Positions 30,290-40,035 of a stretch of 64,000 nt of DNA are shown here, piece by piece. The stretch lies in the NCBI RefSeq assembly GCF_019430945.1, contig NZ_JAHYCB010000005.1, positions 579,676 to 643,675 on the forward strand, given 5' to 3'. The notes beneath the pieces are model-generated. The model was not told the DNA's origin. It was given only the letters and a program-made list of their open reading frames with translations, and did no database searches. The translations under genes were made by a program, and so were the position numbers. How positions within the stretch are numbered: the stretch's first letter is position 1; every line of letters begins with the position of its first letter. Source of the DNA: Neorhizobium populisoli. Lineage in GTDB: Bacteria > Pseudomonadota > Alphaproteobacteria > Rhizobiales > Rhizobiaceae.

Positions 30290-31180
30290 TTATTGTGTGA
30301 CTAATGATGCGACAATCGCCTCTGTCGATGCTCTCCAGCACGGCAAAATCACCTCATGCGCGCTCGATAGCTTGGTGCAATTGAGGCGAGAATTCTTTGG
30401 GCGTTTTGCCGGCGTGGGATAATCCTTGGTGGTTATGCGATTAACACCCGCCGAGGGTCCATTATGATGTCCCGAATGGCGGAAAATCTCACTCGCGAAA
30501 TCTGCCCAACTTGCCTCCCCCGCCGCCGTCATATGGAAAACTCCCCGCAGGTGGGGAGCATCAGAGGCACAAAGGTTTCCGGCCACCTGAAGGATTCCAT
30601 CCGCAATATCCAGTGCAGACGTCGGATTTCCCACCTGATCCGCAACAACAGATACGTTATCGCGCGTCTCGGCCAGACGGAGCATCGTGCGTAAAAAGTT
30701 TTTCCCATACGGGCTATACACCCAGGCAGTGCGCAGAATGGCATAATTTTCAGTGGCGGAAGCGACTGCCAGCTCACCTGCCCACTTCGTTCGACCATAA
30801 GCACCGAGCGGAGCGACGGCATCGGTTTCGTGGTATGGTGTGCTCTTTTCGCCATCGAACACGTAGTCAGTAGAAATATGGACCAGCGGCACACCCAGAC
30901 GCTTTGCGGTTGCAGCTATGACGCCTGGAGCCTCGGCATTGATGACCGAAGCAAGAGCTTCCTCGCTCTCGGCTTGATCGACTGCCGTGTAGGCGGCCGC
31001 GGAAATGACCACATCCGGTCGCGCAGCCTCAAGGGCCGCGGCAACGGTCAAAGGAGAGGCAAGATCCAACTCCGGCCGGCCAAGGGGGATGACTTCTATG
31101 TCTGAATTTGTCGACGCGCGCTCAATCAAAGAGCGCACCACCTGACCCTCCCGGCCGGTAACAACGTAGCGTTTTGTCAT
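30290..31180 (-). CDS. rfbD: dTDP-4-dehydrorhamnose reductase
   Basis: A 296-residue reductase that completes dTDP-L-rhamnose using NAD(P)H. Visible are a slightly atypical cofactor loop ([11 protein letters not shown]), [18 protein letters not shown] with the active-site surroundings, and YGRTKWAGE with the YxxxK pair. Its start overlaps the rfbB stop by four bases, so the two are translationally coupled. Confidence 0.93.
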   Translation of the reverse strand: MTKRYVVTGREGQVVRSLIERASTNSDIEVIPLGRPELDLASPLTVAAALEAARPDVVISAAAYTAVDQAESEEALASVINAEAPGVIAATAKRLGVPLVHISTDYVFDGEKSTPYHETDAVAPLGAYGRTKWAGELAVASATENYAILRTAWVYSPYGKNFLRTMLRLAETRDNVSVVADQVGNPTSALDIADGILQVAGNLCASDAPHLRGVFHMTAAGEASWADFASEIFRHSGHHNGPSAGVNRITTKDYPTPAKRPKNSRLNCTKLSSAHEVILPCWRASTEAIVASLVTQ

Positions 31181-32241
31181 TTACGACTCCCGGCGGAGTT
31201 CAGGAGACCCAAACGGCTGCCGTTATAGTCTTTTCGAAGCGGCGACCACCACCACTCATTCTCAAGATACCATTTGATCGTCTTTTCAATTCCCGTTTCA
31301 AAGGTTTCCTGCGCCTTCCAACCAAGCTCGGTTTCCAGCTTGGTTGCGTCGATGGCATAACGCGCGTCGTGCCCGGGTCGGTCGGTGACGTAAGATATAA
31401 GGCGCTTGTGGGGACCTTGAGCCGAACGATGCTGGTCCATAAGGGCACAAATATGCGTCACGACATCGATATTGCGACGCTCGTTGCATCCACCGACATT
31501 GTAGGTCTCGCCGAGTTGGCCGCGCTCGACGATAATATCGAGTGCGCGGGCGTGGTCGTCGACGTATAGCCAGTCGCGAATGTTGGTACCATTACCATAA
31601 ACAGGTATCGATTTACCTTCCAGCGCATTCATAATAATGAGCGGAATGAGCTTCTCTGGAAATTGGTAAGGTCCGTAATTGTTTGAGCAATTCGACACGA
31701 CAACCGGCAAGCCGTAGGTGCGGTACCAAGCCTTAGCAAGATGGTCCGAGGCCGCCTTCGATGCCGAATAGGGTGAAGACGGATCGTAGGGTGTTTGCTC
31801 CGTAAACAGACCTTCATCCCCGAGAGACCCATACACTTCGTCCGTCGAAACGTGAAGAAAGCGGAAAGCCTCCTTATCCTGCTCGGAGAGCCCCTGAAAA
31901 TAGAGACGCGCGGCCTCAAGCAGCCGGAACGTTCCCACGACATTGGTCTCGACAAAATCTGCCGCCCCGGAAATCGAACGATCGACGTGACTTTCCGCCG
32001 CTAGATGCATCACCCGATTCGGGCGGAAACTGTCAAACGCCTCGGCCATCGCCCGTCCGTCGGCGATATCTGCCTTGAGGAAACGGTGCGATGGATGGTT
32101 GTCGAGGGTTTTGAGCGCTGTAAGCGTGCCGGCGTAGGTGAGCTTATCGATGGTCAGAACCTCGTAGCCCTTGACATGCACCAGATACCGAACCAAGGCC
32201 GATCCGATAAACCCGGCGCCGCCGGTAACAATTACGCGCAT
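31177..32241 (-). CDS. rfbB: dTDP-glucose 4,6-dehydratase
   Basis: A 354-residue extended SDR with [44 protein letters not shown] and [12 protein letters not shown] (YxxxK), all RmlB signatures. It turns dTDP-glucose into dTDP-4-keto-6-deoxyglucose. The start lies 30 bases after the rfbC stop. Confidence 0.95.
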   Translation of the reverse strand: MRVIVTGGAGFIGSALVRYLVHVKGYEVLTIDKLTYAGTLTALKTLDNHPSHRFLKADIADGRAMAEAFDSFRPNRVMHLAAESHVDRSISGAADFVETNVVGTFRLLEAARLYFQGLSEQDKEAFRFLHVSTDEVYGSLGDEGLFTEQTPYDPSSPYSASKAASDHLAKAWYRTYGLPVVVSNCSNNYGPYQFPEKLIPLIIMNALEGKSIPVYGNGTNIRDWLYVDDHARALDIIVERGQLGETYNVGGCNERRNIDVVTHICALMDQHRSAQGPHKRLISYVTDRPGHDARYAIDATKLETELGWKAQETFETGIEKTIKWYLENEWWWSPLRKDYNGSRLGLLNSAGSRK

Positions 32242-32271
32242 GAAAATGTTCCTTGATTTGCGAGGCGGATA

Positions 32272-32835
32272 TCAGCCACCGTAGACAAAATTGGTATCGA
32301 TGGAAGCCAAGCTTGGCTGGATCTTGTCCTTTGCAGAAAGAACCGCAGCAGCAAAATCAACAGGCCAGTCGATTTCGAGCACGCCATCGTTCCAAAGCAA
32401 ACCACGGTCATGCTCAGGGCTGTAGTAGTCCGTGACCTTGTAGGAGATCAGCGTATTCGGCTCAAGTGTGCAAAACCCATGCGCAAACCCAGGCGGTATC
32501 CACAACTGGCACCCATTGCGAGAACTGAGTTCCGCCTTTACATGGCGCCCATAGGTCGGCGACCCCCGACGGATATCGACAGCAACATCCACGATTGCAC
32601 CACTGAGGCAGGACACGAGCTTGCCTTGCGCCTTTGGAGACAACTGGTAGTGCATACCGCGGACCGTGCCAACCTGCGCGGAAAGCGACTGATTTTCCTG
32701 TACGAACGTGATATCGCCTACGTGAGCCGAAAACAAATCCGCTCGGAACGTTTCCGAAAAATATCCGCGATCATCGCCAACCCTCTTCGGACTAACGTGA
32801 ACCACTTCAGGAATCTCTAGTCTATCAAAATTCAT
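32272..32835 (-). CDS. rfbC: dTDP-4-dehydrorhamnose 3,5-epimerase
   Basis: A 187-residue RmlC cupin: DDRGYFSETFR, VQENQSLSAQVGTVRGMHYQ with the active-site His, LWIPPGFAHGF and NDGVLEIDWP. It epimerises carbons 3 and 5 of the keto-sugar. It is the first of the four rhamnose genes and is separated from the upstream glycosyltransferase-like gene by a repeat element, so it probably has its own promoter. Confidence 0.93.
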   Translation of the reverse strand: MNFDRLEIPEVVHVSPKRVGDDRGYFSETFRADLFSAHVGDITFVQENQSLSAQVGTVRGMHYQLSPKAQGKLVSCLSGAIVDVAVDIRRGSPTYGRHVKAELSSRNGCQLWIPPGFAHGFCTLEPNTLISYKVTDYYSPEHDRGLLWNDGVLEIDWPVDFAAAVLSAKDKIQPSLASIDTNFVYGG

Positions 32836-33217
32836 TCTACGGACTTTCTACAGTAATCACCTCAGTCGCGCATTAAAAACGCAACAAAGTCTTAGTCACG
32901 GATTTCCAACCAAGACTACCTAAAGCGCATCGCGATCTTTCAGATTCGCTCCTTATGCTTTAGCTTCTTGATTTTCCGCATGTCATTTGCGCACGACCGC
33001 TCCACGCTTTTGCGCGACATGCTTTAAACTATGATGCGGTCCATCGCAACCACGCTGGCATGGCATGCCATTCTCGGATCCCCAGCGGTTGGAATGTCCC
33101 TCGTTTTGATCTCGGAGAGCGCTTCAGCACCCCTCCCGATGAACCGGTTGTCACTGGAGGCCAACGCATCCATCGATCTTTGGGTGTGACTATTGCCAAA
33201 AACCATAATTGTGCGTT
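32836..33217. other. Intergenic region between rfbC and the next polysaccharide gene
   Basis: About 380 bases. It contains the rhizobial repeat at 32919-33029. At 33024-33221 on the minus strand a GTG-started frame of 65 codons begins MKRTIMVFGNSHTQRSM. Its GNSHTQ resembles an SGNH-hydrolase opening, but it is too short and may be a remnant. No clear promoter could be picked out for rfbC. Confidence 0.45.
32919..33029 (-). repeat. Rhizobial intergenic repeat (aaagcatgtcgcgcaaaa type)
   Basis: On the minus strand it reads gtttaaagcatgtcgcgcaa, then an agcggt segment, catgcggaaaatcaagaagc, and ends gcgatgcgctttagg. This consensus-like order (aaagcatgtcgcgcaaaa ... gacatgcg ... taaagc ... gcgatgcgcttta) is scattered through rhizobial and agrobacterial intergenic DNA. 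Function is unknown; here it separates two blocks of the polysaccharide locus. Confidence 0.7.
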
Positions 33218-34351
33218 TCACAGCGCCAATGCAGGCAGATGCCGTGCTAGCGCAACAGCGACATCCTCACGTGAGGGCCGGACGACTTTTCCCACAGCAT
33301 CTTTCAGCTTCGTTGCCAGAACGGCCGGTCGGAAGGCTTGCAAATGCCCGGTTACCAGTTGCGGCCGATAGCTTCCATAGACTGCATCATCAATCATCGA
33401 GATCAATTCCCGCGCAGTCGAAAAGGTGACCACATTCTCGAATGTTGCCAGCAGCGCTGCCTGTGAACGGTTGAAGAAAACGACCGTTGGCGTGCCTGAC
33501 AGTTCGCAGTCGAGGATCGTCGTGGAAACCGAACCAATCAGAAGATTACTGTTACAAAGGAGATCTTCAAACAGGCCATCTTCCCGTTTTGTCTCAACCC
33601 TGAAGTTTTGGACCTTCTCCGAATTCAGCTGCTCGACCATGCCCGTGAATATCTTGCTCTTCAGCTCGCCAGCGTGAGGCATCAGCACGAATTCGACGGA
33701 GCTGAATGATTTTATTGCGGCCGACAGCGCACCGTAGCAGGCCGAGCGTTCTTCGTCCGACAAGATACCCCAATGGTGATTGGTCACGCAAACCACACGT
33801 TCGCAACCCAGTTGTGGCGGTTGATGAACCCGATTGTCGAACGCTGGACTGCGAGGGTAGCCTATGGCGTGTTCTCCCTGCCAGGCAAGAACGGAGGATA
33901 CAAGATTGCTGGCATCCGGTGAGGCTATAGCCGCTCCCGCACGAGAACCGATAACGGCGGCGTCCTCTTCATAGGTCAAGCCAATCTGAAACAATCCGTG
34001 CTGCAACTCAAAGACCGGAATCTTCAGCTCATGAGCCAGGGAGATGAAATTCAGGTAAGGCAGATGTTTCTTATGGGGCACAGCCCATGTCGTAATCACC
34101 GCGTCAAAGAGACCGAAGTGAGAAAGGCAAGCAGCAGCGTCGGTAAAGAACCTCAGGCCGTATTGTCGATTTAGGCTCTCAATCTTCCGATCACTCGGAA
34201 GTTTGGGAAGGAAGCAATACCAATTAAACTGCAAGCAATAGCGAAAAACCGCATCATACAACTCAAGATGATGATCGCCCTGCAAAACAATCAGGATGCT
34301 CGGCTTCCTGTCACTATTCGGCAAATCCGGTACTTTAGGCCGCGCGTACAT
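33218..34351 (-). CDS. Capsule/CDP-glycerol transferase-like glycosyltransferase family protein
   Basis: A 377-residue protein with a two-Rossmann GT-B appearance: an N-terminal domain (ILIVLQGDHHLELYDAVFRYC), FELQHGLFQIGLTYEEDAA, like the HG-containing loop of polysaccharide and glycerophosphate transferases, and a C-terminal domain with FEDLLCNSNLLIGSVSTTILDCELSGTP. That last motif matches the nucleotide-sugar or CDP-alcohol binding region of this fold. The exact donor is unknown. It starts six bases after the RgpF-like stop and is the last gene of the upstream block of the locus. Confidence 0.65.
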   Translation of the reverse strand: MYARPKVPDLPNSDRKPSILIVLQGDHHLELYDAVFRYCLQFNWYCFLPKLPSDRKIESLNRQYGLRFFTDAAACLSHFGLFDAVITTWAVPHKKHLPYLNFISLAHELKIPVFELQHGLFQIGLTYEEDAAVIGSRAGAAIASPDASNLVSSVLAWQGEHAIGYPRSPAFDNRVHQPPQLGCERVVCVTNHHWGILSDEERSACYGALSAAIKSFSSVEFVLMPHAGELKSKIFTGMVEQLNSEKVQNFRVETKREDGLFEDLLCNSNLLIGSVSTTILDCELSGTPTVVFFNRSQAALLATFENVVTFSTARELISMIDDAVYGSYRPQLVTGHLQAFRPAVLATKLKDAVGKVVRPSREDVAVALARHLPALAL

Positions 34352-34357
34352 TGAGCC

Positions 34358-36178
34358 TCACTTCCACTTTAGCATAAGCGACTTCCCAAAGCGCACGACC
34401 TTATGTTTCAGGCCCTTGGGTTTTGCGGCTTTCTTGGGTTCCTGCTTAGGTTCCTTTTTGGACGTCACCACCTCAGCCGGCGCTTTCACCTTGACCGGCG
34501 CCTCCGGTACGGCGCGTAACTCTGCGATTTCATGATTAAATTTCTGCGCCTGCTTGGCAGCAAGCCGTCGCATCTCCGGTTCGTCACGGCTATATCGCGT
34601 TGCAAGCTTTTCCGCCTGCTCCAATGACACCACCAGGCCTGATGCAAAGCCGGCCTGACGAGCCAGTTCCGCCATAAAGCCTTCGACACCACAGGGTTTC
34701 TGCGCCTTAACCGGCTTCATCTGTTGATGAAGTTCGCTGAGACGGTCGATATATCCGGTAGCAAGGGCTAGTCGTCCAGCGATTGCGGCGTTGCCTCTCC
34801 ACGGCCAACGCGTCTGGCTCGAAGCGAAGCGCACATCCGCGGGGTAGTCGGCAAAGGTCCAGTTGCTGGCGCGTGGGCACAACGATTCCATACGGCGAAT
34901 ACGACCGTTGAAACTATTGGTTGGTGCAAATAGCAGACCAACACGCGGATTCGCACGGAAACGATGCGCGATATTCTTGACCGCTACCGGCGACAAGAGC
35001 AACGGGCCCCAATATTCTTCGATGGCCGCTTGCCTAAAATAGTAATCGTTGCGGTCGTCTGTCATGCAGGACAAATTATAGACTATGTCGTCCGAAGCCA
35101 CGATTTCCGTAATCCGCTCTCGAAAGGCCGCAATCGGGAAGCCGGTCATTGTCCGTTCGCTCGACATTGCGGACCAGCCCAAAGCACGGGCACGAGCCAA
35201 TAACGCCTCTTTCGTCGATACGAGATACACACGATTGGTTACGGGCGTCAGACGATCTGCAATATCGTCAAAGGACGCTTCATCCTCCACGGAAAGAAAA
35301 ATAACCGGTCCCGGCACGTCAACCTTTGGCAAATCCGGCTGCCAATCGCCCGCTCCGACCGTCACCGTCGTACCAGTAATCGAATCAATGATCTGATCCG
35401 ACGTACCCTGAGAAAGAATATAGTCCCAGATCAAATCAACGGGATAAGATGTTTCATCGTCTAACAGTCGAAAATTGGCGGCACCTGTTAAACCACCGCG
35501 GCGCTCCATCTCGAGCGCATTGAAGTTGAAAGCACGATATTTGATAAGTGGCGTACGTTTTGCGAGCAATCCCGGCAGATCGACTAACGTCGTATTACCC
35601 CGCCACTTCAGCTCATTCTCTATATATACGCTTTCCTTGAAGCCGCGGTCGACGAAATAATCGGTGAATCGAAATTCGTGGAAATGGATGGAGTCGTCGA
35701 TCGATTTTATCTCAGGGAGCGTCGACCAGTATTCGCGAAACGTCGGGCTCGCATGCAGGCGCCGCCGCGTTACCAGGAAGTAGGATTGTAGGAACGCCTT
35801 GGTCTTATCCACATACTGGGTCTGGCCCCAGAAATCGATATCACGGCGCTCCATCTCGTCGAACATTTCGGCAAGATCGAAAACTGGTCCGAACACAGTG
35901 TAGTTAAACAGGACGACTTCGTCATAATCTGCGAGATTGTCATAGCCGACAACCTCGAGGCCATGGATATAGCCGCCGACGTCAAAGCCGAAATTATCCC
36001 GCACGTGGATTTCACTCACATACGGTTCGATGCGCTTTTTCTGACCATCTACCAGCGGGCCATTGGCAATGACAACAATGCGCTCGATATGCTCGGAAAA
36101 TTTCGCAAGCAAATGGACAATATGATCACTTATCTTTCCATCGCGATCATAGAAAAGAAATATACCAAGTCGGCGCAT
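34358..36178 (-). CDS. RgpF-like rhamnan synthesis protein with Lys-rich C-terminal tail
   Basis: A 606-residue protein whose first 300 residues match the rhamnan synthesis F family: LGIFLFYDRDGKISDHIVHLL, ERIVVIANGPLV, VRDNFGFDVGGYIHGLE, and TQYVDKTKAFLQSYFLV. This family participates in rhamnose polymer synthesis, which fits the rfb genes nearby. The middle part (about 300-500) has no recognised domain. The last 45 residues are strongly basic (KKEPKQEPKKAAKPKGLKHK...FGKSLMLKWK) and could lie on the inner membrane surface. It lies 105 bases downstream of the 740-residue glycosyltransferase gene. Confidence 0.75.
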   Translation of the reverse strand: MRRLGIFLFYDRDGKISDHIVHLLAKFSEHIERIVVIANGPLVDGQKKRIEPYVSEIHVRDNFGFDVGGYIHGLEVVGYDNLADYDEVVLFNYTVFGPVFDLAEMFDEMERRDIDFWGQTQYVDKTKAFLQSYFLVTRRRLHASPTFREYWSTLPEIKSIDDSIHFHEFRFTDYFVDRGFKESVYIENELKWRGNTTLVDLPGLLAKRTPLIKYRAFNFNALEMERRGGLTGAANFRLLDDETSYPVDLIWDYILSQGTSDQIIDSITGTTVTVGAGDWQPDLPKVDVPGPVIFLSVEDEASFDDIADRLTPVTNRVYLVSTKEALLARARALGWSAMSSERTMTGFPIAAFRERITEIVASDDIVYNLSCMTDDRNDYYFRQAAIEEYWGPLLLSPVAVKNIAHRFRANPRVGLLFAPTNSFNGRIRRMESLCPRASNWTFADYPADVRFASSQTRWPWRGNAAIAGRLALATGYIDRLSELHQQMKPVKAQKPCGVEGFMAELARQAGFASGLVVSLEQAEKLATRYSRDEPEMRRLAAKQAQKFNHEIAELRAVPEAPVKVKAPAEVVTSKKEPKQEPKKAAKPKGLKHKVVRFGKSLMLKWK

Positions 36179-36283
36179 TCATTTTCCTCTATATAGCCTG
36201 CTTGCATCCGGAGAGCGCCTTCCAATTTGCGCTCACGGCCATTTCAGCAAGCAGTTGCGTACAGCTTCAAGCCTGCATGGCTA

Positions 36284-38506
36284 TTATTCCGCAATCTGCC
36301 GAACGAACTTGCCCTTACTTGCTTCTGCTTCAGCAAAAAACGAAAGGACCTGCTCACGGAGTTTATCGGTCGTGTACTCGTTTGCGAGTTTCTGCTGGGC
36401 ATTTCGGACAAGATCAAAACGGTAAGACGGATCATTCGCCAAACGGTTCAGCCCGGCGACCCATTCATCGACATTGCTTGCGAGAATGCCGCACTCATCG
36501 GCACAGCATTCGTCGTAAACCGTACCCTTACTTGCGATTACTGCGGCGCCGATGGAGGTGTATTCCACCCACTTTGTGTTCGACTTCACGACATTAAAGG
36601 GTGTTTTGACCAGCGGGCATATGCCAATATCCCATTCGGACGTCGCAAACGAACTCATGAACTGTTCGTAATTGCTGATCTGTGGGCGCTTGGACACGCG
36701 ATCGCCGAACTCGTCAAACGCAGCCAATTGCGGAATTGATCCGAACAGTTCGAAATGAACATCAGGGTTGCTTCGCAGGAAGGCTGTGACCGCCTCCATT
36801 ATCATCTCGAGATTGTGAGTATGATCGGCCGATGCCATGTATCCAATTTTGCGTACAGGTTTTTCCGTTGCCGGCACGATGACATGACCGGAGGCGTAAA
36901 TTTTGCCACTCTTCAACGGAGCCGAGGCCCCAAGCTGAAGTAGACGGTCGCGCAAATTTGGATTCGAGCAGTAGACGAGGTCTGTTTCATTCAGCAAATA
37001 GCGCACGGTTCCCACACGCATCGGATCATTGTGATAGGCATGTTTGGAGGCGCCAAGATCCAGCGGTATATTCAATAGGTCGTCATCGATATGGAACATC
37101 GTTGGAATATCACGCTCTCGCGCCCACTCTGTCATGAGGCTCGCATGAGGGCCGCTATAGCGGCAAAACACAATCATCGATGGCGCGACTGTTGCTAACT
37201 TCTCGACGATCCACGAGCGCACATCGTGCCTATCGAGATTCTTGCCGAAAGCATCCTTCAAATGCTGTTCCGTAAGAAATTCGGTGGCGATATGCCCAGC
37301 CTCCACCAGCGGCTTCAGCGGCTTGACGAAGGCCAACTGAAGTGTCGGCAGATGGCTGTTGGAAACGAACAAGATCCGACGTTCCGGCTTGGTTGGTGCC
37401 GGCGGGCGGCTCAGTCCGGGGGAAGCTCTGCGCGCCGCCGACCAAATCAGGTCGGCATAGCGGCGATAAACTTCGCGCGGCTCCACCAGCATCTTCTGAT
37501 CCTTGATAAAACGTTCCTGCTGCTGGATGAAACGCTCAGGATGAGCTGATGCTTCTTCGGCAAATTGGAGCCAATCAGACAAGTCGCTCACTTGGGCGAG
37601 GCCGGAATAGTTATCTGTGTCAAGAGTACCGTTCTTATCTACCCAGACAGCGGTCGGGATACCTGCCAAGACCATGTCGATAATGATCGAAGACGGCGCC
37701 GAAATACCGTAGGAAAAGCCGGTCAGATTGACTTTATAAATCGGATCGTTGTTGATCACGACGTTATCCGCCAGCGCTATGCCATTTTTAAGTGTATATT
37801 GGCCGGCGGGATGAGGGCGAAGCGTAACGCCCTGCTGCTTGCTTGCCAACTCTTCGCAAAACTGGCCGAACAGTTCTCCAAAATCTACTTTAAACCCAGG
37901 ACTGGAGCTAAGCCGAATTGAATGCAGGTTCTCACAGACAATACCGCGACCAACCGACGCCTGACGTGGTGCTCTCTGAAGCACGGACGTAGGCCCGGTA
38001 ACAAATAGCTTGCTGCGTTGCGAAGGTATTACGGACGTCAGTCTTTCCGACTCGCACCAGCCGCAGATAACATCGGCCGCAAAGATATTTTCTCTGCCAT
38101 GGGCAAGATCATGCTCTCGGCTCTGAAGGAACCCGACACACTCATAACCATGCTGTAGCGTCACCGTGACAAAGGACGCCGGCGCTGAACGAAGGATATC
38201 GTGTACGATTTTGTGAGGGGGGAGGCCTGATTCGCTGGGCGCGAAGATTATCCCCGAGCGACTTTGCAAATATTGTAACGCATGCGCCTCTTTCTCGACG
38301 ACCAGCACCTCTGCACCGGTTGCCTCCGCGACTTCTTTGACCTCTGCCTGCCAACGTCCGTCACCGTCTCTCTTGATGAAAGCCTGGGTAAGCATGAAGC
38401 AGGTCTTCAGCCCAAGATCCCGAGAGGCAATAAACGCCAAAGGCCGAGCAACGCTGACGTCCTGAACAAGGTTTATTATCAAGACTACGGATGGAACAGT
38501 GATCAT
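36284..38506 (-). CDS. Large two-module glycosyltransferase-like protein
   Basis: A 740-residue protein that appears to join two GT-B-like modules. Residues about 1-365 include TLQHGYECVGFLQSREHDLAHG and LRPHPAGQY, then YKVNLTGFSYGISAPSSIIIDMVLAGIPTAVW, as in capsule polysaccharide transferases. Residues about 380-740 resemble a GT4-type or glycan-biosynthesis module: MFHIDDDLLNIP, YCSNPNLRDRLLQLG, ICPLVKTPFNVVKSNTKWVEYTSIGAAVIAS. Donor and acceptor sugars cannot be read off. Its start overlaps the stop of the 510-residue gene (ATGA). Fusion suggests two successive sugar transfers by one protein. Confidence 0.65.
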   Translation of the reverse strand: MITVPSVVLIINLVQDVSVARPLAFIASRDLGLKTCFMLTQAFIKRDGDGRWQAEVKEVAEATGAEVLVVEKEAHALQYLQSRSGIIFAPSESGLPPHKIVHDILRSAPASFVTVTLQHGYECVGFLQSREHDLAHGRENIFAADVICGWCESERLTSVIPSQRSKLFVTGPTSVLQRAPRQASVGRGIVCENLHSIRLSSSPGFKVDFGELFGQFCEELASKQQGVTLRPHPAGQYTLKNGIALADNVVINNDPIYKVNLTGFSYGISAPSSIIIDMVLAGIPTAVWVDKNGTLDTDNYSGLAQVSDLSDWLQFAEEASAHPERFIQQQERFIKDQKMLVEPREVYRRYADLIWSAARRASPGLSRPPAPTKPERRILFVSNSHLPTLQLAFVKPLKPLVEAGHIATEFLTEQHLKDAFGKNLDRHDVRSWIVEKLATVAPSMIVFCRYSGPHASLMTEWARERDIPTMFHIDDDLLNIPLDLGASKHAYHNDPMRVGTVRYLLNETDLVYCSNPNLRDRLLQLGASAPLKSGKIYASGHVIVPATEKPVRKIGYMASADHTHNLEMIMEAVTAFLRSNPDVHFELFGSIPQLAAFDEFGDRVSKRPQISNYEQFMSSFATSEWDIGICPLVKTPFNVVKSNTKWVEYTSIGAAVIASKGTVYDECCADECGILASNVDEWVAGLNRLANDPSYRFDLVRNAQQKLANEYTTDKLREQVLSFFAEAEASKGKFVRQIAE

Positions 38507-40035
38507 TGGAGTCCGAACGGTTCAACTACGTTGTCGATAGCAGCACGGTGCGCGGTTCTGGAGAGTTCGGAAACAAAGCAATCACTATCGGGAAATAGCT
38601 TTCCTACAACGGTATTCATAACCTTCATGACGTCCTGATAAGCTGCATATTTTCCGGACGCAGAGGTGCTTTTTCCGAGGAACGCGACATTAAGCGAAAG
38701 CTCTGGAATGGCTTCCTGAGTTATTTTGTAGAATGGAATATCGTTAATCGATCCATGCTCGGTACTCATCTGCCTAAAAGCATCCGAAAGGAGAGCTCTC
38801 GCCCTCTTGGACAAGAGGATGTTTAGCCCAGTGCACTCGTCGCTCCATTCGAAACGGACGTCATAATTCAGGCTCATCGCCGTAAACGGACTGGAGACGG
38901 AGAGGCCCTTCTGGCGCCGCACAAACTTATGGATCAACCCCGTACTTCCAATTCCGTGCAGGAACAGGATAGTAGAATCAACTTTCGACGGTTCCTGCGG
39001 CTTGGTCATTTTGACGGACGCCACCGTATTCAGGAACGCCGACAGGTTATTTGCTCCTGCAACCGGGTCCGCATGCAAATGAAGAAGATGCTCAAGCGCT
39101 TTTAGCGTCTCCAACCGCAAACGCGGTTGCTTGCGCTCCAGATCGTCGCCAAGCGTGCTCACATCGCGGTAGATGATTGTATCGAATACCTCATAAAGCG
39201 GATAGCCAACAGACAAAATTTGGCATCCGAACGAAAATGCGGTTATGCACCGGTTCAATGATTTGGCGACACTGAAGCTTTGCGCCGAAACTGGCAAGAA
39301 AACGACGTGGGATCGCGACAACAGCGCTTCTTCTTCCGCCTCGCTCCATTCATGCAATTCGAAAGGCACAGGTATAGCCGCCAACGACGCAAGCGCATCC
39401 GCTGTCATCGCCTGGCTATTTGTCATAATTTCCAGACGAACTGTGAACCCAAGATTCTGTAAAGAACTCAAATGTGGACCAAATGCAGCCAGATCTGCAA
39501 GCCCGACCGGGAATAATGCGTTATCTCCACGACCATACCAGGCCACTCTCAACGTTCTTGTAGCCCATAGATCGCTGTGCTTGGCGTTCAGCAGGCGTCT
39601 CAACTTCTCGATATCGAACGTATCGAAAGAGTCCCCCATGACGTGAACGGGCAACTGCGGGGCATAATCTCGCACGATATCGATGAATGTAGGGGTAGAG
39701 CACAAAACGAAATCGGCGTTCGGCAGGAACTCTTCCAACCAGCTGCGAAACCGCCGCGTTTGGCCGTTGTCGTGCTGACTGAAGTAGTCGTCAAACAGAT
39801 CGACCCCTACGATCTTGCCGGCTCGGGCAGCCATACGTGCAATAAGTTGGGAGGTTGCCTCATAGCATTTACTGAACAGATAGACGTCGTGATCGAGATC
39901 CTTGAATGCATCGATTGGCAGTACCGAGACTTCATGCCCTGCAGCAAACAATGGCGCCCTTAGACGTTGGTAACGTATTCTTGCGCCCGCATTGCTTAGA
40001 TATCGTTCTGTAGGAACAACGATACAGATCTTCAT
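38503..40035 (-). CDS. Glycosyltransferase-like protein with unassigned C-terminal domain
   Basis: A 510-residue protein. The first 330 residues have a GT4 appearance: MKICIVVPTERYLSNAGARIRYQRL at the N-terminus, VLCSTPTFIDIVRDYAPQLPVHV, and RVAWYGRGDNALFPVGL. The C-terminal 170 residues (from about VDSTILFLHGIGSTGLIHKF) contain MSLNYDVRFEWSDECTGLNILL and do not match anything I recognise. Both ends overlap neighbours by ATGA, so three large proteins of the locus are translationally coupled. Confidence 0.6.
   Translation of the reverse strand: MKICIVVPTERYLSNAGARIRYQRLRAPLFAAGHEVSVLPIDAFKDLDHDVYLFSKCYEATSQLIARMAARAGKIVGVDLFDDYFSQHDNGQTRRFRSWLEEFLPNADFVLCSTPTFIDIVRDYAPQLPVHVMGDSFDTFDIEKLRRLLNAKHSDLWATRTLRVAWYGRGDNALFPVGLADLAAFGPHLSSLQNLGFTVRLEIMTNSQAMTADALASLAAIPVPFELHEWSEAEEEALLSRSHVVFLPVSAQSFSVAKSLNRCITAFSFGCQILSVGYPLYEVFDTIIYRDVSTLGDDLERKQPRLRLETLKALEHLLHLHADPVAGANNLSAFLNTVASVKMTKPQEPSKVDSTILFLHGIGSTGLIHKFVRRQKGLSVSSPFTAMSLNYDVRFEWSDECTGLNILLSKRARALLSDAFRQMSTEHGSINDIPFYKITQEAIPELSLNVAFLGKSTSASGKYAAYQDVMKVMNTVVGKLFPDSDCFVSELSRTAHRAAIDNVVEPFGLQ

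Noticed and set aside
33024..33221. A 65-codon minus-strand frame with an SGNH-like opening
   Set aside because: Too short for an SGNH enzyme and partly within intergenic repeat DNA; kept only as a possible remnant.
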